From: Nocardioides agariphilus
GTDB lineage: Bacteria > Actinomycetota > Actinomycetes > Propionibacteriales > Nocardioidaceae
Reading direction: 5' to 3'
DNA: 64,000 nt
Assembly: GCF_015352445.1 (NCBI RefSeq)
Contig: NZ_JADKPO010000002.1
Location: 178,303-242,302, forward strand
Positions within the stretch are counted from its first letter, which is position 1; the number at the start of each line of letters is the position of its first letter. The notes under the pieces are model-generated. The model did not search any database and had not been told where the DNA came from. It was given only the letters and a program-made list of their open reading frames with translations. The position numbers were made by a program, and so were the translations under genes. Positions 17,080-29,518 of the stretch are shown in pieces.

Positions 17080-17214
17080 ATGCGTCGCAGCAAGTTCGCA
17101 GTTGCAGCCGTTGTCGCTGCACTCGTCGCCACCCTGGGTGCCACCTCGGTGGCCGCGTCCCCGGACGCCGCTATCAAGCAGATGAGGAAGTCGGACTGGC
17201 CAGCCTGCTGCTGA
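17080..17214 (+). CDS. Small secreted peptide, candidate signalling pheromone precursor
   Basis: A 44-codon gene starts at ATG 17080 behind GAGAGGGAG (17064-17072). The product begins MRRSKFAVAAVVAALVATLG, a textbook signal peptide, with a probable cleavage after SVAA. About 18 mature residues remain, starting SPDAAIKQ and ending SDWPACC, with paired Cys at the extreme C-terminus. The stop lies 6 bp from the stop of the convergent XRE-TPR regulator. RRNPP-type regulators (Rap, Rgg, NprR, PlcR) bind short exported peptides encoded beside them, often taken from the precursor C-terminus, so this may be the cognate signal. No similarity to a named peptide is claimed. Confidence 0.68.
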   Translation: MRRSKFAVAAVVAALVATLGATSVAASPDAAIKQMRKSDWPACC

Positions 17215-17220
17215 CCCGTT

Positions 17221-18588
17221 CTACCGCAGTTCCTCTGACAACTTTCTCGTCGTAGCTCTCGGACGACTCTGCACGCCTGATGCCGCTGCCGCACTTCGGT
17301 AGGCATGGCGTGCTGCATCGAACTCGTTGACGTCCTCGAGCAGGCCGGCGAGCTCGAACCACAGTTCCGCTGCTTCGCGGTCCGATCCGAGACCGGTCAG
17401 CGCGAACACCGCTTCATGGTAGGAGCGCGCGGCTGCTTCGATGTCTCCCTGGGCAGCGTGCACCTGGCCCTCGAGCGACTTCGCATCGGCCGCGGTCAGC
17501 GGCGACAAGACCTTGATGCTCTCGTGCACGTGCCGGCTCATCACCTCGGCGGTCTCGACATCGCCGGCCAGGAAGTGTGCCCGCGCCTGGGCAAGCTCGT
17601 TGCGACCGATGTCAGCCGGGCTGGCGCTGCACCATTGGTACTCCTCCGCCGCGAGCTTCAGGTTCTCCTGCGCCTCGCTGATCTGGGGCGGGTCCATGCG
17701 CAGCTGCATCATGCCGAGCGCCGTGCGGAGATTGGCCAGGTTGCGAGCGTCCTGTCCTTCCGATAGCAGCTTCAAGGCGCGCTCGGCCAACGGGATCGCG
17801 TCGCGCACCGAACCGCGAGCGGCTTCCAGAATGCTGGCGTTCCAGTAGGCAGAGGCCCGGCCGACCGATGAGTCGAGGGTCTCGGCCTTGGCCACCGCCC
17901 GACGGCACACGCGCACGGCCTGGGAGACATCGCCGCGGGTGTGGTAGGCGTAGGCCAAGGTCACCGCGAGCTGGACGGCCTCGTCGGTGCCGTCGAGGGG
18001 TGTGTCAGCCAGGTGCTCCAGCATCATCTCGCCGACCTCGACGGCCTTGGAGAAGTCGCCCGACTCGCGGTAGCAGCGACTCAGCGCGATGCCGACCTTG
18101 ATCTGCAAGACGTTGCCGACCCGCGGCGAGAGCAGTCCCTCGAGCTCGATGATGGCGTCGTCGACCATGCCCTGGGCCTCGAGTGCCCGGGCCAGCAGGA
18201 AGCGGCTCCGGTAGGCCAGCTCCTTGAGCGAGGCGGCCACCGCCATGTCCAGAGCGTCGCGAGCCTGGAGCTCGGCGCTCGCGGCCTGGCCCGACTCGAG
18301 CGCCAGCTCGGCGAAGTCGAGGTTGAGCTTGATCTGCTCGAGCTCCTGCGGGGCGACGCCCATCAGCAGCTGCTCGACCGGGGTGCCGAGCCGGACGCAG
18401 AGGTCGGTGAGCACCTGGAGGTTCGGACGTCGGTGCCCGGCCTCGATGCGAGAGACGTAGCCGACCGACACGTCGGCGCCGGCCAGGTCGGTCTGAGTCA
18501 TTCCCTTGGCGACGCGCGCAGCGCGCAGCCGTTGACCGAGCTCGATCGGGTCGAGCTTCCTGAGCAGGTCAGCCTGACGGGCATCCAT
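17221..18588 (-). CDS. XRE-family helix-turn-helix regulator with TPR domain (RRNPP-like)
   Basis: The 455-aa product has an XRE helix-turn-helix at about residues 17-72 (LGQRLRAARVAKGMTQTDLAG...VGYVSRIEAGHRRP). The rest, about residues 80-440, is alpha-helical with repeated A/L/E-rich TPR-like units such as AVTLAYAYHTRGDVSQAVRVCRRAVAKAE. This is the architecture of RRNPP quorum-sensing receptors, whose TPR superhelix binds a peptide and alters DNA binding. ATG 18588 (MDARQADLL) fits the HTH; 57 codons of open frame upstream look non-coding. It is tail to tail with the small secreted peptide gene. Inverted repeats at 18763-18814 may be its autoregulatory sites. The paired function is inferred. 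Confidence 0.8.
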   Translation of the reverse strand: MDARQADLLRKLDPIELGQRLRAARVAKGMTQTDLAGADVSVGYVSRIEAGHRRPNLQVLTDLCVRLGTPVEQLLMGVAPQELEQIKLNLDFAELALESGQAASAELQARDALDMAVAASLKELAYRSRFLLARALEAQGMVDDAIIELEGLLSPRVGNVLQIKVGIALSRCYRESGDFSKAVEVGEMMLEHLADTPLDGTDEAVQLAVTLAYAYHTRGDVSQAVRVCRRAVAKAETLDSSVGRASAYWNASILEAARGSVRDAIPLAERALKLLSEGQDARNLANLRTALGMMQLRMDPPQISEAQENLKLAAEEYQWCSASPADIGRNELAQARAHFLAGDVETAEVMSRHVHESIKVLSPLTAADAKSLEGQVHAAQGDIEAAARSYHEAVFALTGLGSDREAAELWFELAGLLEDVNEFDAARHAYRSAAAASGVQSRPRATTRKLSEELR

Positions 18589-18762
18589 ACGCGTCAGTGT
18601 GACCGAAGCGTGGCGAATCCGGTCAAAAACGCGATTTCTGGTGCTGGACCCGCTCAGATCCCGGGACGGTCCAGACCAGCGGATGCGTACTGCTGAACCG
18701 TTACAGCAGCACCATCCTGCGGGAGAATGGGGGATCTGGCAGGGCAAACCGGCAATCATTTC

Positions 18763-18814
18763 GGGTCAATTCGACTGACCCCTCGGTGGTGTCCGCCTAG
18801 TCAGTTGGGACTAG
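18763..18814. promoter_or_regulatory. Two inverted repeats upstream of the XRE-TPR regulator
   Basis: GGGTCA/TGACCC (18763-18768 and 18776-18781) and CTAGTC/GACTAG (18797-18802 and 18809-18814) lie between the end of the mannosyltransferase gene and the regulator start, about 175-225 bp upstream. The second shares its half-sites with the motif before the peptide gene. A role as operators or as a PMT terminator region is possible. Confidence 0.4.
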
Positions 18815-18842
18815 ATCTGGGTCATTTTCGGCACTGGTCTGG

Positions 18843-20585
18843 TCAGATCCAGCGCGTGAACCAGATCCGGTCGAGCCATTCGCGGTGGGTGAGGAGCTGG
18901 TCGGTGTAGACGGGCCAGAACCAGGCGAAGTTCAGCAGCACCAGCACGAAGAAGGCGCCCGAGACGATCACCCCGACCGTACGTCGGGGCGTGGGGGCCG
19001 TCGTACGGCCCAAGAGAGCGCCTATCAGGAGCGCGATGGCCATCACCATGAACGGAATGGTGATGATCGCGTAGAAGATGAAGATCGGTCGGTCGTCGTA
19101 CTGCAGCCACGGCAGCCAGGTCGAGAGCGTGCCGATGACGGCGACGCCGTACCTCCAGTCGCGGGTGCCGATCCAGAGCGCGCCGGCGGCGATCACCGCC
19201 AGGCAGCCGCCCCACCACAAGATGGGTGTGCCGAGCAGGGTGATGACCCGCAGGCAGTCGCTGCCCGTGGGGGCATCGCACCCCTGGGTCCCCGGCTGGA
19301 TCTTGGTGTCGGCGTCGACGCCCACGGGCCGGTTCAGGAGCAGCCAGCCGGACGGCTTGGACTCGTAGGGGTGGGTCGAGCAGTTCAGGAAGTGCGTGTG
19401 GAAGGTGTAGACGTCCTGGTGGTAGTACCACAGGGAGCGCAGCGACTGGACGACCTCCCCGACCCCGGACGCGTCGGGCTCGCTGGCAGTCGGCCATCGT
19501 GCGTCGTCGTTCGGGTTCTCCGAGACGTAGGTCTTGCCGTCGCAGTGTCCCTGGCCGGAGTAGCGGGTGTACTGCGAGGACGACAGGTCCTTCTCGTACT
19601 GGCCGGCGTGCACGAGCCAGCCCGTCCAGGTGGCGACGTAGACCAGGAGCCCGACCAGCACCACGCTGACGAACGCCGGGATCCCGTCGACGACCACGGA
19701 GCGCGCGAGCGCGCCGCGCACTCCGAAGGAGCGTCGGGCTCCCACGGTCCAGAAGAAGGTGAGCAGTCCGAACGCGGCCATCGCGTAGACGGCCTCCCAT
19801 TTGGTCCCGCACGCCAGGCCCCAGCAGATGCCTGCGCCGACCAGCCACGGTCGCCACAGCAGGCCGCGGACCGGACCGGAGCCCTTCGTCACTCGCCCAC
19901 CCGAGGTGGACAGGAGCGTGGCCAGGCGTGCCCTGGTCCAGTCGCGGTCGGCCACATGGCAGTGCACGGCCATCAGCAGGAAGAACGCGACGAAGATGTC
20001 GAGCAGGGCCAGCCGCGAGAGCACGAACTGCATGCCGTCGAAGCACAGGAGCAGGCCGGCGACCGCGCCGATGAAGGTCGAGCCCGTCATCCGGCGTACC
20101 AGCCGGACCATCACCACGATCATCAGCGCACCCACGACCGCGGACGCGACCCGCCAGCCGAACGGGTCCATCCCGAAGACCTTCTCGCCCAGCCCGATCA
20201 GCCACTTGCCGACGTCGGGATGGACGGCCATCGAGGCCTTGTCCTTCCACAGGCCGTCGGTGTGGCCGGCCAGGATCTCGGCGTTGGCCTTCTTGCCGTC
20301 GACGTACTCGCGGGCGTAGCCGAAGTGCAGCAGCGACCAGGCGTCCTTGGCGTAGTAGGTCTCGTCGAAGAGGAACTCCCGGGGCGAGCCCAGCTTCCAG
20401 AGCCGCAGGAACAGGGCCAGGAGGCCGATCGACAGCGCGGTGACCCAGCCGATGAAGGGGTCCTCGCCGCGCAGCCTGGACCGGGTGCGGGCGGCGGCAC
20501 TCGGGACCTCGCGACCGTCGGCGGTGCGTGAGAGGCCGGTCCGCGTGTCGCCTGCGGGCGCTCGTTGCGGAGCGGCGGTCGTCAC
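18843..20585 (-). CDS. Protein O-mannosyltransferase (PMT, GT39 family)
   Basis: The 580-aa multi-pass membrane enzyme transfers mannose from polyprenyl-phosphate-mannose to Ser/Thr of exported proteins. The N-terminal loop carries the catalytic acidic pair in [15 protein letters not shown], and about ten membrane helices follow, ending in the conserved [15 protein letters not shown]...[14 protein letters not shown] 20585 (VTTAAPQRA) is the likely start, because the longer open frame upstream runs antisense through rsmI. It is divergent from rsmI. The pairing PMT-rsmI matches other Actinobacteria (Rv1002c-Rv1003 in M. tuberculosis). Confidence 0.88.
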   Translation of the reverse strand: MTTAAPQRAPAGDTRTGLSRTADGREVPSAAARTRSRLRGEDPFIGWVTALSIGLLALFLRLWKLGSPREFLFDETYYAKDAWSLLHFGYAREYVDGKKANAEILAGHTDGLWKDKASMAVHPDVGKWLIGLGEKVFGMDPFGWRVASAVVGALMIVVMVRLVRRMTGSTFIGAVAGLLLCFDGMQFVLSRLALLDIFVAFFLLMAVHCHVADRDWTRARLATLLSTSGGRVTKGSGPVRGLLWRPWLVGAGICWGLACGTKWEAVYAMAAFGLLTFFWTVGARRSFGVRGALARSVVVDGIPAFVSVVLVGLLVYVATWTGWLVHAGQYEKDLSSSQYTRYSGQGHCDGKTYVSENPNDDARWPTASEPDASGVGEVVQSLRSLWYYHQDVYTFHTHFLNCSTHPYESKPSGWLLLNRPVGVDADTKIQPGTQGCDAPTGSDCLRVITLLGTPILWWGGCLAVIAAGALWIGTRDWRYGVAVIGTLSTWLPWLQYDDRPIFIFYAIITIPFMVMAIALLIGALLGRTTAPTPRRTVGVIVSGAFFVLVLLNFAWFWPVYTDQLLTHREWLDRIWFTRWI

Positions 20586-20609
20586 GGTCGGCAAGCCTAC
20601 GGTGAGACT

Positions 20610-21440
20610 GTGGGTGTGCTGGTGCTGGCTGCGACCCCGATAGGGCGCGTCGACGACGCCTCGCCGCGCTTGGCCCACGAGCTGGCAACGGCCGACGTCG
20701 TGGCGGCCGAGGACACCCGGCGCCTGGCCCGACTGGCCCGCGACCTCGGGGTCAGCGTCGGCGGGCGCGTGGTGTCGTACTTCGAGGGCAACGAGTCGGC
20801 GCGTACCCCCGGCCTGGTGGCTGCCCTGGTCGCCGGCGAGCGGGTGCTGCTGGTGACCGACGCCGGGATGCCGAGCGTCTCCGACCCGGGCTACCGCCTC
20901 GTGGCGGCCGCGATCGAGGCAGGCGTCGACGTGGTCGCCGTACCTGGGCCGTCGGCGGTGCTGACGGCGCTCGCGGTGTCGGGCCTGCCGGCCGACCGGT
21001 TCTGCTTCGAGGGGTTCTTGCCGCGCAAGGCCGGCGAGCGGTCGCGCCGACTGGCCGAGCTCGCCACGGAGCCGCGCACGATGGTGTTCTTCGAGGCACC
21101 GCACCGGACCGGGGCGGCGTTGGCGGCGATGGTCGAGGCCTTCGGCCCCGAGCGCGCGGCTGCGGTCTGCCGCGAGCTCACCAAGACCCATGAGGAGGTG
21201 CGCCGGGGAGGACTCGCCGAGCTGGTCGCCTGGGCCGCCGGTGGCGTACGCGGCGAGGTCACCATCGTGGTCGCCGGCGCCCCTGCCGCCCCCTCCGTCG
21301 GCCCGACCCCCGACGACTGGCGCCGCGCCGTCGCCGACCTCGAAGCCGCCGGCACCCCCCGCAAGAACGCCATCTCCCAGGTCGCAAAGTCCGCCGCCGT
21401 CCCCAAGCGCCTCGTCTACGACGCTGTGCACAAGCCCTGA
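20610..21440 (+). CDS. rsmI: 16S rRNA (cytidine(1402)-2'-O)-methyltransferase
   Basis: The 276-aa SAM-dependent enzyme 2'-O-methylates C1402 in the ribosomal P site. Family hallmarks are [18 protein letters not shown] at the start, [42 protein letters not shown] and the tail [24 protein letters not shown] 20610 fits the usual start of RsmI. It is divergent from the mannosyltransferase and upstream of tatD, a conserved actinobacterial order. A long inverted repeat follows the stop. Confidence 0.9.
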   Translation: MGVLVLAATPIGRVDDASPRLAHELATADVVAAEDTRRLARLARDLGVSVGGRVVSYFEGNESARTPGLVAALVAGERVLLVTDAGMPSVSDPGYRLVAAAIEAGVDVVAVPGPSAVLTALAVSGLPADRFCFEGFLPRKAGERSRRLAELATEPRTMVFFEAPHRTGAALAAMVEAFGPERAAAVCRELTKTHEEVRRGGLAELVAWAAGGVRGEVTIVVAGAPAAPSVGPTPDDWRRAVADLEAAGTPRKNAISQVAKSAAVPKRLVYDAVHKP

Positions 21441-21448
21441 CGTTCGGC

Positions 21449-21509
21449 GTACTCCCGTGCGGTTGACGCCTTGGAAGCGCTTCCATACCCGTCAACTGCA
21501 CGGGAGTAC
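21449..21509. repeat. 61-bp nested inverted repeat between rsmI and tatD
   Basis: Outer arms GTACTCCCGTGC and GCACGGGAGTAC are perfect 12-mers. TTGACG/CGTCAA pair inside them, and the core TGGAAGCGCTTCCA is a perfect 14-bp palindrome. The whole would form an almost continuous cruciform or hairpin. It may terminate rsmI or be a repetitive extragenic palindrome. No U-tract is evident. Confidence 0.6.
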
Positions 21510-21539
21510 CCCGGCGGGCCGGTGGATAAGGTCGCGGGC

Positions 21540-22391
21540 GTGACCGAAGACAGGGAGCGGCCGCCGTTGCCGGAGGGGTTGCCGCACCCGGTGGTGGACA
21601 ACCACTGCCACCTCGACATCGCCAGGGGCACCGATGACCAGGCGTGGCTGCCGACGCAGGAGGCGATCGCCTCGGCGGCGGAGGTCGGAGTGACGCGGAT
21701 CGTCCAGATCGGCTGCGAGCTCGAGGGTGCCCGGTGGGCGGTGGAGGCGGCGGTGAGGTACGACGCTCTGGTGGCCGGCGTCTCGCTGCACCCCAACGAG
21801 GCGCCGCGGCTGGCCGCGCGCGGCGAGCTGGACGCCGCCCTCGAGGAGATCGAGCGGTTGGCGCGGGCCCACGACAAGGTGCGCGCGGTCGGGGAGACCG
21901 GGCTCGACAACTACCGCACCGGACCGGAGGGCAAGGCGGCGCAGGTCGCCTCGTTCCGCTGGCACGTCGATCTCGCCAAGCGGCTCGACAAGACGCTGGT
22001 CATCCACGACCGCGAGGCCCATGACGAGGTGCTGGCCGTCATCGACGAGGAGGGCCCGCCCGAACGTTGGGTGATGCACTGCTTCTCCGGGGACGCCGAC
22101 TTCGCCCGCGCCTGCCTGGACCGCGGCGCCTACCTGTCGTTCGCCGGCACCGTGACGTTCAAGAACGCTGCGGCACTGCGCGAGGCGCTGCTCGTCGTAC
22201 CTCCCGACCGCCTGCTGGTGGAGACCGACGCGCCGTACCTCACGCCGACTCCCTACCGCGGGCGCCCGAACGCGTCGTACCTCGTGCCGCTCACGATGCG
22301 AGCGATGGCGCAGGTGCGCGGGGATGACCTCGAGGAACTCTGCGCGAGTGTGAACTCCGCCACGGATGCGGCGTACGGCGGCGCCTGGTGA
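21540..22391 (+). CDS. tatD: TatD family metal-dependent hydrolase
   Basis: The 283-aa TIM-barrel DNase/hydrolase has its metal ligands in order: HCHLD (HxH) near residue 22, VGETGLD, HDREAHDE, MHCFSGD and ETDAPYLTP. TatD proteins are 3'-5' nucleases implicated in DNA damage and quality control. GTG 21540 is chosen because the upstream in-frame codons lie in the inverted repeat. It precedes rpfB, rsmA and ispE, as in mycobacteria. Confidence 0.88.
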   Translation: MTEDRERPPLPEGLPHPVVDNHCHLDIARGTDDQAWLPTQEAIASAAEVGVTRIVQIGCELEGARWAVEAAVRYDALVAGVSLHPNEAPRLAARGELDAALEEIERLARAHDKVRAVGETGLDNYRTGPEGKAAQVASFRWHVDLAKRLDKTLVIHDREAHDEVLAVIDEEGPPERWVMHCFSGDADFARACLDRGAYLSFAGTVTFKNAAALREALLVVPPDRLLVETDAPYLTPTPYRGRPNASYLVPLTMRAMAQVRGDDLEELCASVNSATDAAYGGAW

Positions 22392-22441
22392 GGGCTGAGA
22401 ACCTCACCGAGAAGCGTCGGGAGCGCCGAGAAGTTGTCTGA

Positions 22442-23677
<1,236 letters not shown>

Positions 23678-23731
23678 CGCGGACCGTTCGCCCACCGGCG
23701 GCTGACCAGACGGATGACTAGATTGGCCACC

Positions 23732-24601
23732 ATGTCCGCCGCCGGCTCGACGCTGCTCGGGCCGGCGGAGGTCCGTTCGCTGGCGGCCGAGCTGGACCTG
23801 CGTCCCACCAAGCAGCGCGGGCAGAACTTCGTCATCGACGCCAACACGGTCCGCCGCATCGTTCGCGAGGCGGGCGTCGGTCCCGACGACGTGGTCGTGG
23901 AGGTCGGTCCCGGGCTGGGCTCCCTCACGCTGGCGCTGCTCGAGGTCGGTGCCCGCGTCGTCGCTGTCGAGATCGACCCACGTCTGGCCCGACTGCTGCC
24001 CCGCACCGTGGCGGAGCGGGCCCCCGGCTCCGCAGACCGGCTCGAGGTGGTGACGGCTGACGCGCTGCGCGTCACCGAGCTCCCGGGGGACCAGCCGACG
24101 GCGCTGGTGGCCAACTTGCCCTACAACGTGTCGGTGCCCGTGCTCATCCACCTGCTCACGCTGCTGCCGAGCCTGGAGCGCGGACTGGTGATGGTGCAGG
24201 CCGAGGTTGCCGACCGCCTGTCGGCCGGCCCTGGGTCCAAGGCCTACGGCATCCCCTCGGTGAAGGCGGCCTGGTTCGCCGACGTACGCCGAGCGGGGGC
24301 GGTGGGTCGTCAGGTGTTCTGGCCGGTGCCCAACGTCGACTCCGGGCTGGTCGCGTGGACCCGACGCGAACCTCCTGCGACGACCGCGACGCGTGAGCAG
24401 GTCTTCGCCGTCGTCGACGCGGCGTTCGCCCAACGCCGCAAGGGCCTGCGGGGAGCTCTCCGCACCCTGGCCGGGTCGGCCGAGCGTGCGGAGGAGGCTC
24501 TGGGCAGGGCCGGGATCGACCCGCTGGCCAGAGGCGAGTCGCTGGTCGTCGGGGACTTCGCCCGGATCGCGGAGAACCTGGTCGAGGTGCTGCCGGCATG
24601 A
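23732..24601 (+). CDS. rsmA: 16S rRNA (adenine(1518)-N(6)/adenine(1519)-N(6))-dimethyltransferase
   Basis: The 289-aa KsgA/RsmA enzyme dimethylates two adjacent adenines near the 3' end of 16S rRNA. Motifs are [10 protein letters not shown], the SAM site [16 protein letters not shown] and the catalytic NLPYN. ATG 23732 is preferred over ATG 23714, because TAGATT (23719-23724) sits 7 nt upstream as a leaderless -10 element. The stop overlaps the ispE start (ATGA), so the two are translationally coupled. Confidence 0.92.
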   Translation: MSAAGSTLLGPAEVRSLAAELDLRPTKQRGQNFVIDANTVRRIVREAGVGPDDVVVEVGPGLGSLTLALLEVGARVVAVEIDPRLARLLPRTVAERAPGSADRLEVVTADALRVTELPGDQPTALVANLPYNVSVPVLIHLLTLLPSLERGLVMVQAEVADRLSAGPGSKAYGIPSVKAAWFADVRRAGAVGRQVFWPVPNVDSGLVAWTRREPPATTATREQVFAVVDAAFAQRRKGLRGALRTLAGSAERAEEALGRAGIDPLARGESLVVGDFARIAENLVEVLPA

Positions 24602-25526
24602 CACTCTCCATCCAGCCCGAGGAGCGGCGCTCGGTCACCGTGCGCGCCCCGGCCAAGATCAACCTGCACCTCGGTGTGGGCCGCCCGCGCCATGACGGCT
24701 TCCACCCGCTCGACACCGTGTTCCAGGCCGTTGGCCTCTTCGACGACGTGCGGGCCGCCGACGGCGACGGGGCCATCGACATCGAGGCCGCGTCGTACCT
24801 CCCCGTAGGAGCCCTCCCCGACCCCGCCGACAACATCGTCAGCACGGCGGCGCGACTGCTCGCCGAGACGGCCGACGAGGGCACCGAGCTCCCGGGGGTC
24901 GACCTCCTCGTCGAGAAGCGGATCCCCGTCGCCGGCGGCATGGCCGGCGGTTCGGCCGACGCAGCCGCGACGCTGGTGGCCCTGGACCGGCTCTGGGACC
25001 TCGAGACTGCCGACGACGTGCTGCTGGACCTGGCGGCCAGGCTGGGCAGCGACGTGCCGTTCTCGCTGCTCGGCGGTACGGCGCACGGAACGGGTCGCGG
25101 CGAACGCCTGCAGGCCCTGCGTGACCCCGTCACCTGGTGGTGGGTCGTCGTCCCCTCGCACGAGGGGCTCTCGACTCCCGCCGTCTATCGGCGCTTCGAC
25201 GAGATGTTCCCGGATGCCCCGGCCACGCCGGCCAGCTCGGCCGCCGTCGTCTCGGCGCTGGCGTCTGCACAGCCCGCCCACCTGGCCGCCGCGCTGCACA
25301 ACGACCTCGAGGCGGCCGCGATCGACCTGCGGCCCGAGCTCGGCGAGCTGATCGCTCATGGCGAGGCCGAGGGCGCCCTGCGGGGCCTGGTCTCCGGCTC
25401 GGGTCCGACGGTGCTGTTCTTGTGCGAGTCGGGCGACCACGCCCGCGCCCTGGCCGACCGCTTGCAGGGCGACGACCTGCCCGTCGTGCTGGTGGCCAAC
25501 GGGCCGGTCTCCGGGGCCCACGTGCT

Positions 25527-25530
<4 letters not shown>
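24598..25530 (+). CDS. ispE: 4-(cytidine 5'-diphospho)-2-C-methyl-D-erythritol kinase
   Basis: The 310-aa GHMP kinase of the non-mevalonate isoprenoid pathway phosphorylates CDP-methylerythritol. Substrate and ATP motifs are [31 protein letters not shown] (phosphate loop) and [12 protein letters not shown]. The length is normal. It overlaps rsmA by 4 nt and the downstream ABC-F gene by 4 nt (GTGA), so rsmA-ispE-uup forms one operon. Confidence 0.92.
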
Positions 25531-27301
<1,771 letters not shown>

Positions 27302-27305
<4 letters not shown>

Positions 27306-28108
27306 CGCTTGTCGCCGTAGGCCTGCACGATCCGCGGGCACAGCATGTACGTCGTGGGGTCGCGCGCCAGGTCGTAGAGCGCATCGACGATGCGGTCGAC
27401 CTCGTCTGCGGTGGCGACGTCGTGGTGGACCACCATCGCCTTGATGTTCTCGAACGACAGTGGGTGGAGCACCTTGGCCTCGCCCTCGAGACCACCGGGC
27501 TGGACGATGTTGGTCTGCACGTCCACGAGGCCGGCGGCGAGCACTGTCTCGGGCACACGGCGGCCGAAGTTGGCGTCAACGCCCATGCGACGTGCGGTCT
27601 CGAGGAACACCTCCACCGACCGTTGGAAGTCCGCAGAGGTCGGGGAGCACAGCGACGCCGCGAAGTCGATGTCCTCGACGAACAGCCGGCCGCCCGGCCT
27701 GAGCGCACGCACCATGTCGCGCAGGGCGCTCGTCGGGTCGCTGAGGGTCCACAGCACGAACCTGGCGTAGACCACGTCGTACTCCGCCTCGCCCAGTCCG
27801 TCGACCAGGTCGGCCACCCGGAACTCGACATTGCCGACGCCCGCCGCCTCGGCATCCGCAGCCGCCAGCTCCACCTTGACCGGGTCGACGTCGATGCCGA
27901 CCACACTCCCGGTAGGTCCGACCGCGGCGGCGAGGTCGAAGGTCACCTCACCACCTCCGCTGCCCACGTCGAGGCAGCGGAGTCCGGCCCCGACGCCGGC
28001 GCGCTCGATCAGCGCCAGGGTGCCGGGCCGCATCACGCGGGCCACCATCCGGAGTCGCTCGCGGCCCTCGACGCCGCCGCGGATCATGTAGAAGTGCTGG
28101 TCGTCCAT
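27302..28108 (-). CDS. SAM-dependent methyltransferase
   Basis: The 268-aa class I methyltransferase has motif I CLDVGSGGGEVTFDLA, motif II VGIDVDPVKVELAAADAEAAG and a post-motif region EYDVVYARFVLWTL. The substrate is unknown; the family includes UbiE-like and small-molecule methylases. It is followed upstream by a 12-bp tandem repeat and a MarR gene in the same direction, with which it may be co-transcribed. Confidence 0.78.
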
Positions 28109-28124
28109 CGGCCTCCCCGTCTTC

Positions 28125-28172
28125 CCCGTCCTGTTTCCCGTCCTGTTTCCCGTCCGGTTTCCTGTCCTGCCG
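28125..28172. repeat. Four 12-bp tandem repeats
   Basis: The unit CCCGTCCTGTTT occurs twice exactly (28125-28148), once with one change (28149-28160) and once degenerate (28161-28172). It lies between the MarR stop and the methyltransferase start. The copy number may vary and alter spacing or expression of the downstream gene. Confidence 0.8.
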
Positions 28173-28174
28173 TG

Positions 28175-28669
28175 TCAGTCTTCGCGGGCGAAGGGCGCGA
28201 GCAGCGTGCGCAGCAAGCCGGCCAGCCGCTGACGGTCGCGGTCGGGGAGGTCGGCCAGGAGCCCGCGCTCGGCGTCGAGCAGCGCGGTGAACGCGCCGTC
28301 GACCGTGGCCTTGCCCTCGGGGGTGAGTCGCACGATGACGCCCCTGCGGTCGTCAGGGTCGGGGGAGCGTTCGACGAGGCCGCGCGCCGTGAGCCGGTCG
28401 ACGCGGTTGGTCATCGTGCCGCTGGTCACCAGGGTCTCGCGCAGGAGCCGCCCGGGCGAGAGCTCATAGGGTGCCCCCGCGCGCCGCAGGGCGGCCAGTA
28501 CGTCGAACTCCCACGACTCCACGTCATGGGCCTCGAACGCCTCCCGGCGGGCCAGGTCGAGATGACGCGCCAGCCGGCTGATGCGGCTGAAGACCGCCAC
28601 GGGGGCAAGGTCGAGGTCGGGGCGCTCGCGTGCCCACGCATCGGCGAGCTCGTCGACCTCATCGCGCAT
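28175..28669 (-). CDS. MarR family transcriptional regulator
   Basis: The 164-aa winged-helix regulator has the MarR core ELSPGRLLRETLVTSGTMTNRVDRLTARGLVERSPDPDDRRGVIVRLTPEG, where the D-R-R wing is typical. It is divergent from the methyltransferase at 28736, and palindromic sites lie between them. It probably represses itself and the divergent gene until a small ligand binds. Confidence 0.87.
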   Translation of the reverse strand: MRDEVDELADAWARERPDLDLAPVAVFSRISRLARHLDLARREAFEAHDVESWEFDVLAALRRAGAPYELSPGRLLRETLVTSGTMTNRVDRLTARGLVERSPDPDDRRGVIVRLTPEGKATVDGAFTALLDAERGLLADLPDRDRQRLAGLLRTLLAPFARED

Positions 28670-28690
28670 GGGCGGCAGTGTAGCGATGGG

Positions 28691-28711
28691 TCAAGAATCT
28701 TGACATCAAGA
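28691..28711. promoter_or_regulatory. Overlapping palindromes, probable MarR operator
   Basis: TCAAGA-A-TCTTGA (28691-28703) overlaps TCTTGA-CA-TCAAGA (28698-28711). Both dyads use the same 6-bp half-site. They lie between the divergent MarR gene and the methyltransferase gene, whose -10 element (CATGGT, 28724-28729) begins 13 bp downstream. Confidence 0.68.
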
Positions 28712-28735
28712 TAATTCGGATGCCATGGTCGGATC

Positions 28736-29518
28736 GTGCACACCTGGGATCCCGAGCGCTACCTGACCTACGCCGATGAGCGAGGGCGGCCCTTCGCCGA
28801 GCTGGTCGCTCGCATCGGCGCCACCTCGCCGAGCACCGTGGTCGACCTCGGGTGTGGCCCCGGCAACCTCACCGCGCTGCTGGCCCAGCGCTGGCCGGGA
28901 GCCGAGGTGGTCGGCCTCGACTCCAGTGTCGAGATGGTCGAGAAGGCTCGCGCGACGACGCCAGCGGTGCAGTTCCGCGTCCAGGACCTCCGGGAGTGGG
29001 CGTGGGCGCCTTCCAGCGACCGGATCGACGTGATCGTGAGCAACGCGACGCTCCAATGGGTGCCGGAGCATCTCGAGCTCATGGAGAGCCTGGTCGCGCG
29101 GCTCCGGCCGGGTGGGTGGCTGGCCTTCCAGGTGCCGGGCAACTTCGACGAGCCCAGCCACACCATCCGCGCCGAGCTCGCGGCACAGGAGCCGTACGCC
29201 GCGCACACCGCCGGCGCCTCGCATCCGGACTCGCACGACCCCGTCGTCTACCTCGATGCCCTGCAGCGCCTCGGGTGCGAGGTCGACGCCTGGGAGACGA
29301 CGTACCTGCACGTCCTGCGGGGCGATGACCCGGTGTTCACCTGGGTCTCCGGCACGGGTGCGCGTCCGACGCTGCAAGCGCTGCCCGACCACCTGAGGCC
29401 GGGCTTCGAGGAGGAGTTCAAGCGGCGGCTGCGGGCGGCGTACCCGTCACGAGACGGGCGCGTGGTGCTGCCGTTCCGCCGGATCTTCGTGGTCGCCCGC
29501 GTGGGAGCCGGGTCATGA
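28736..29518 (+). CDS. tam: Trans-aconitate 2-methyltransferase
   Basis: The 260-aa SAM-dependent enzyme methylates trans-aconitate, an inhibitory by-product of the citric acid cycle. Signatures are WDPERYLTYADERGRPFAELVARI at the start, VVDLGCGPGNLTALLAQRWP, NATLQWVPEH and VQVPGN-like FQVPGNFDEPSH. GTG 28736 lies 6 nt after CATGGT, which suggests a leaderless transcript. It is divergent from marR across a palindromic operator. The stop overlaps the following VOC reading frame (ATGA). Confidence 0.82.
   Translation: MHTWDPERYLTYADERGRPFAELVARIGATSPSTVVDLGCGPGNLTALLAQRWPGAEVVGLDSSVEMVEKARATTPAVQFRVQDLREWAWAPSSDRIDVIVSNATLQWVPEHLELMESLVARLRPGGWLAFQVPGNFDEPSHTIRAELAAQEPYAAHTAGASHPDSHDPVVYLDALQRLGCEVDAWETTYLHVLRGDDPVFTWVSGTGARPTLQALPDHLRPGFEEEFKRRLRAAYPSRDGRVVLPFRRIFVVARVGAGS

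Noticed and set aside
20586-21431. N-terminal extension of the mannosyltransferase frame across rsmI
   Set aside because: The extension is antisense to rsmI and non-homologous. The family start fits GTG 20585.
28125-28172. CRISPR array
   Set aside because: The 12-bp units are contiguous with no spacers and there are no cas genes. It is a simple tandem repeat.
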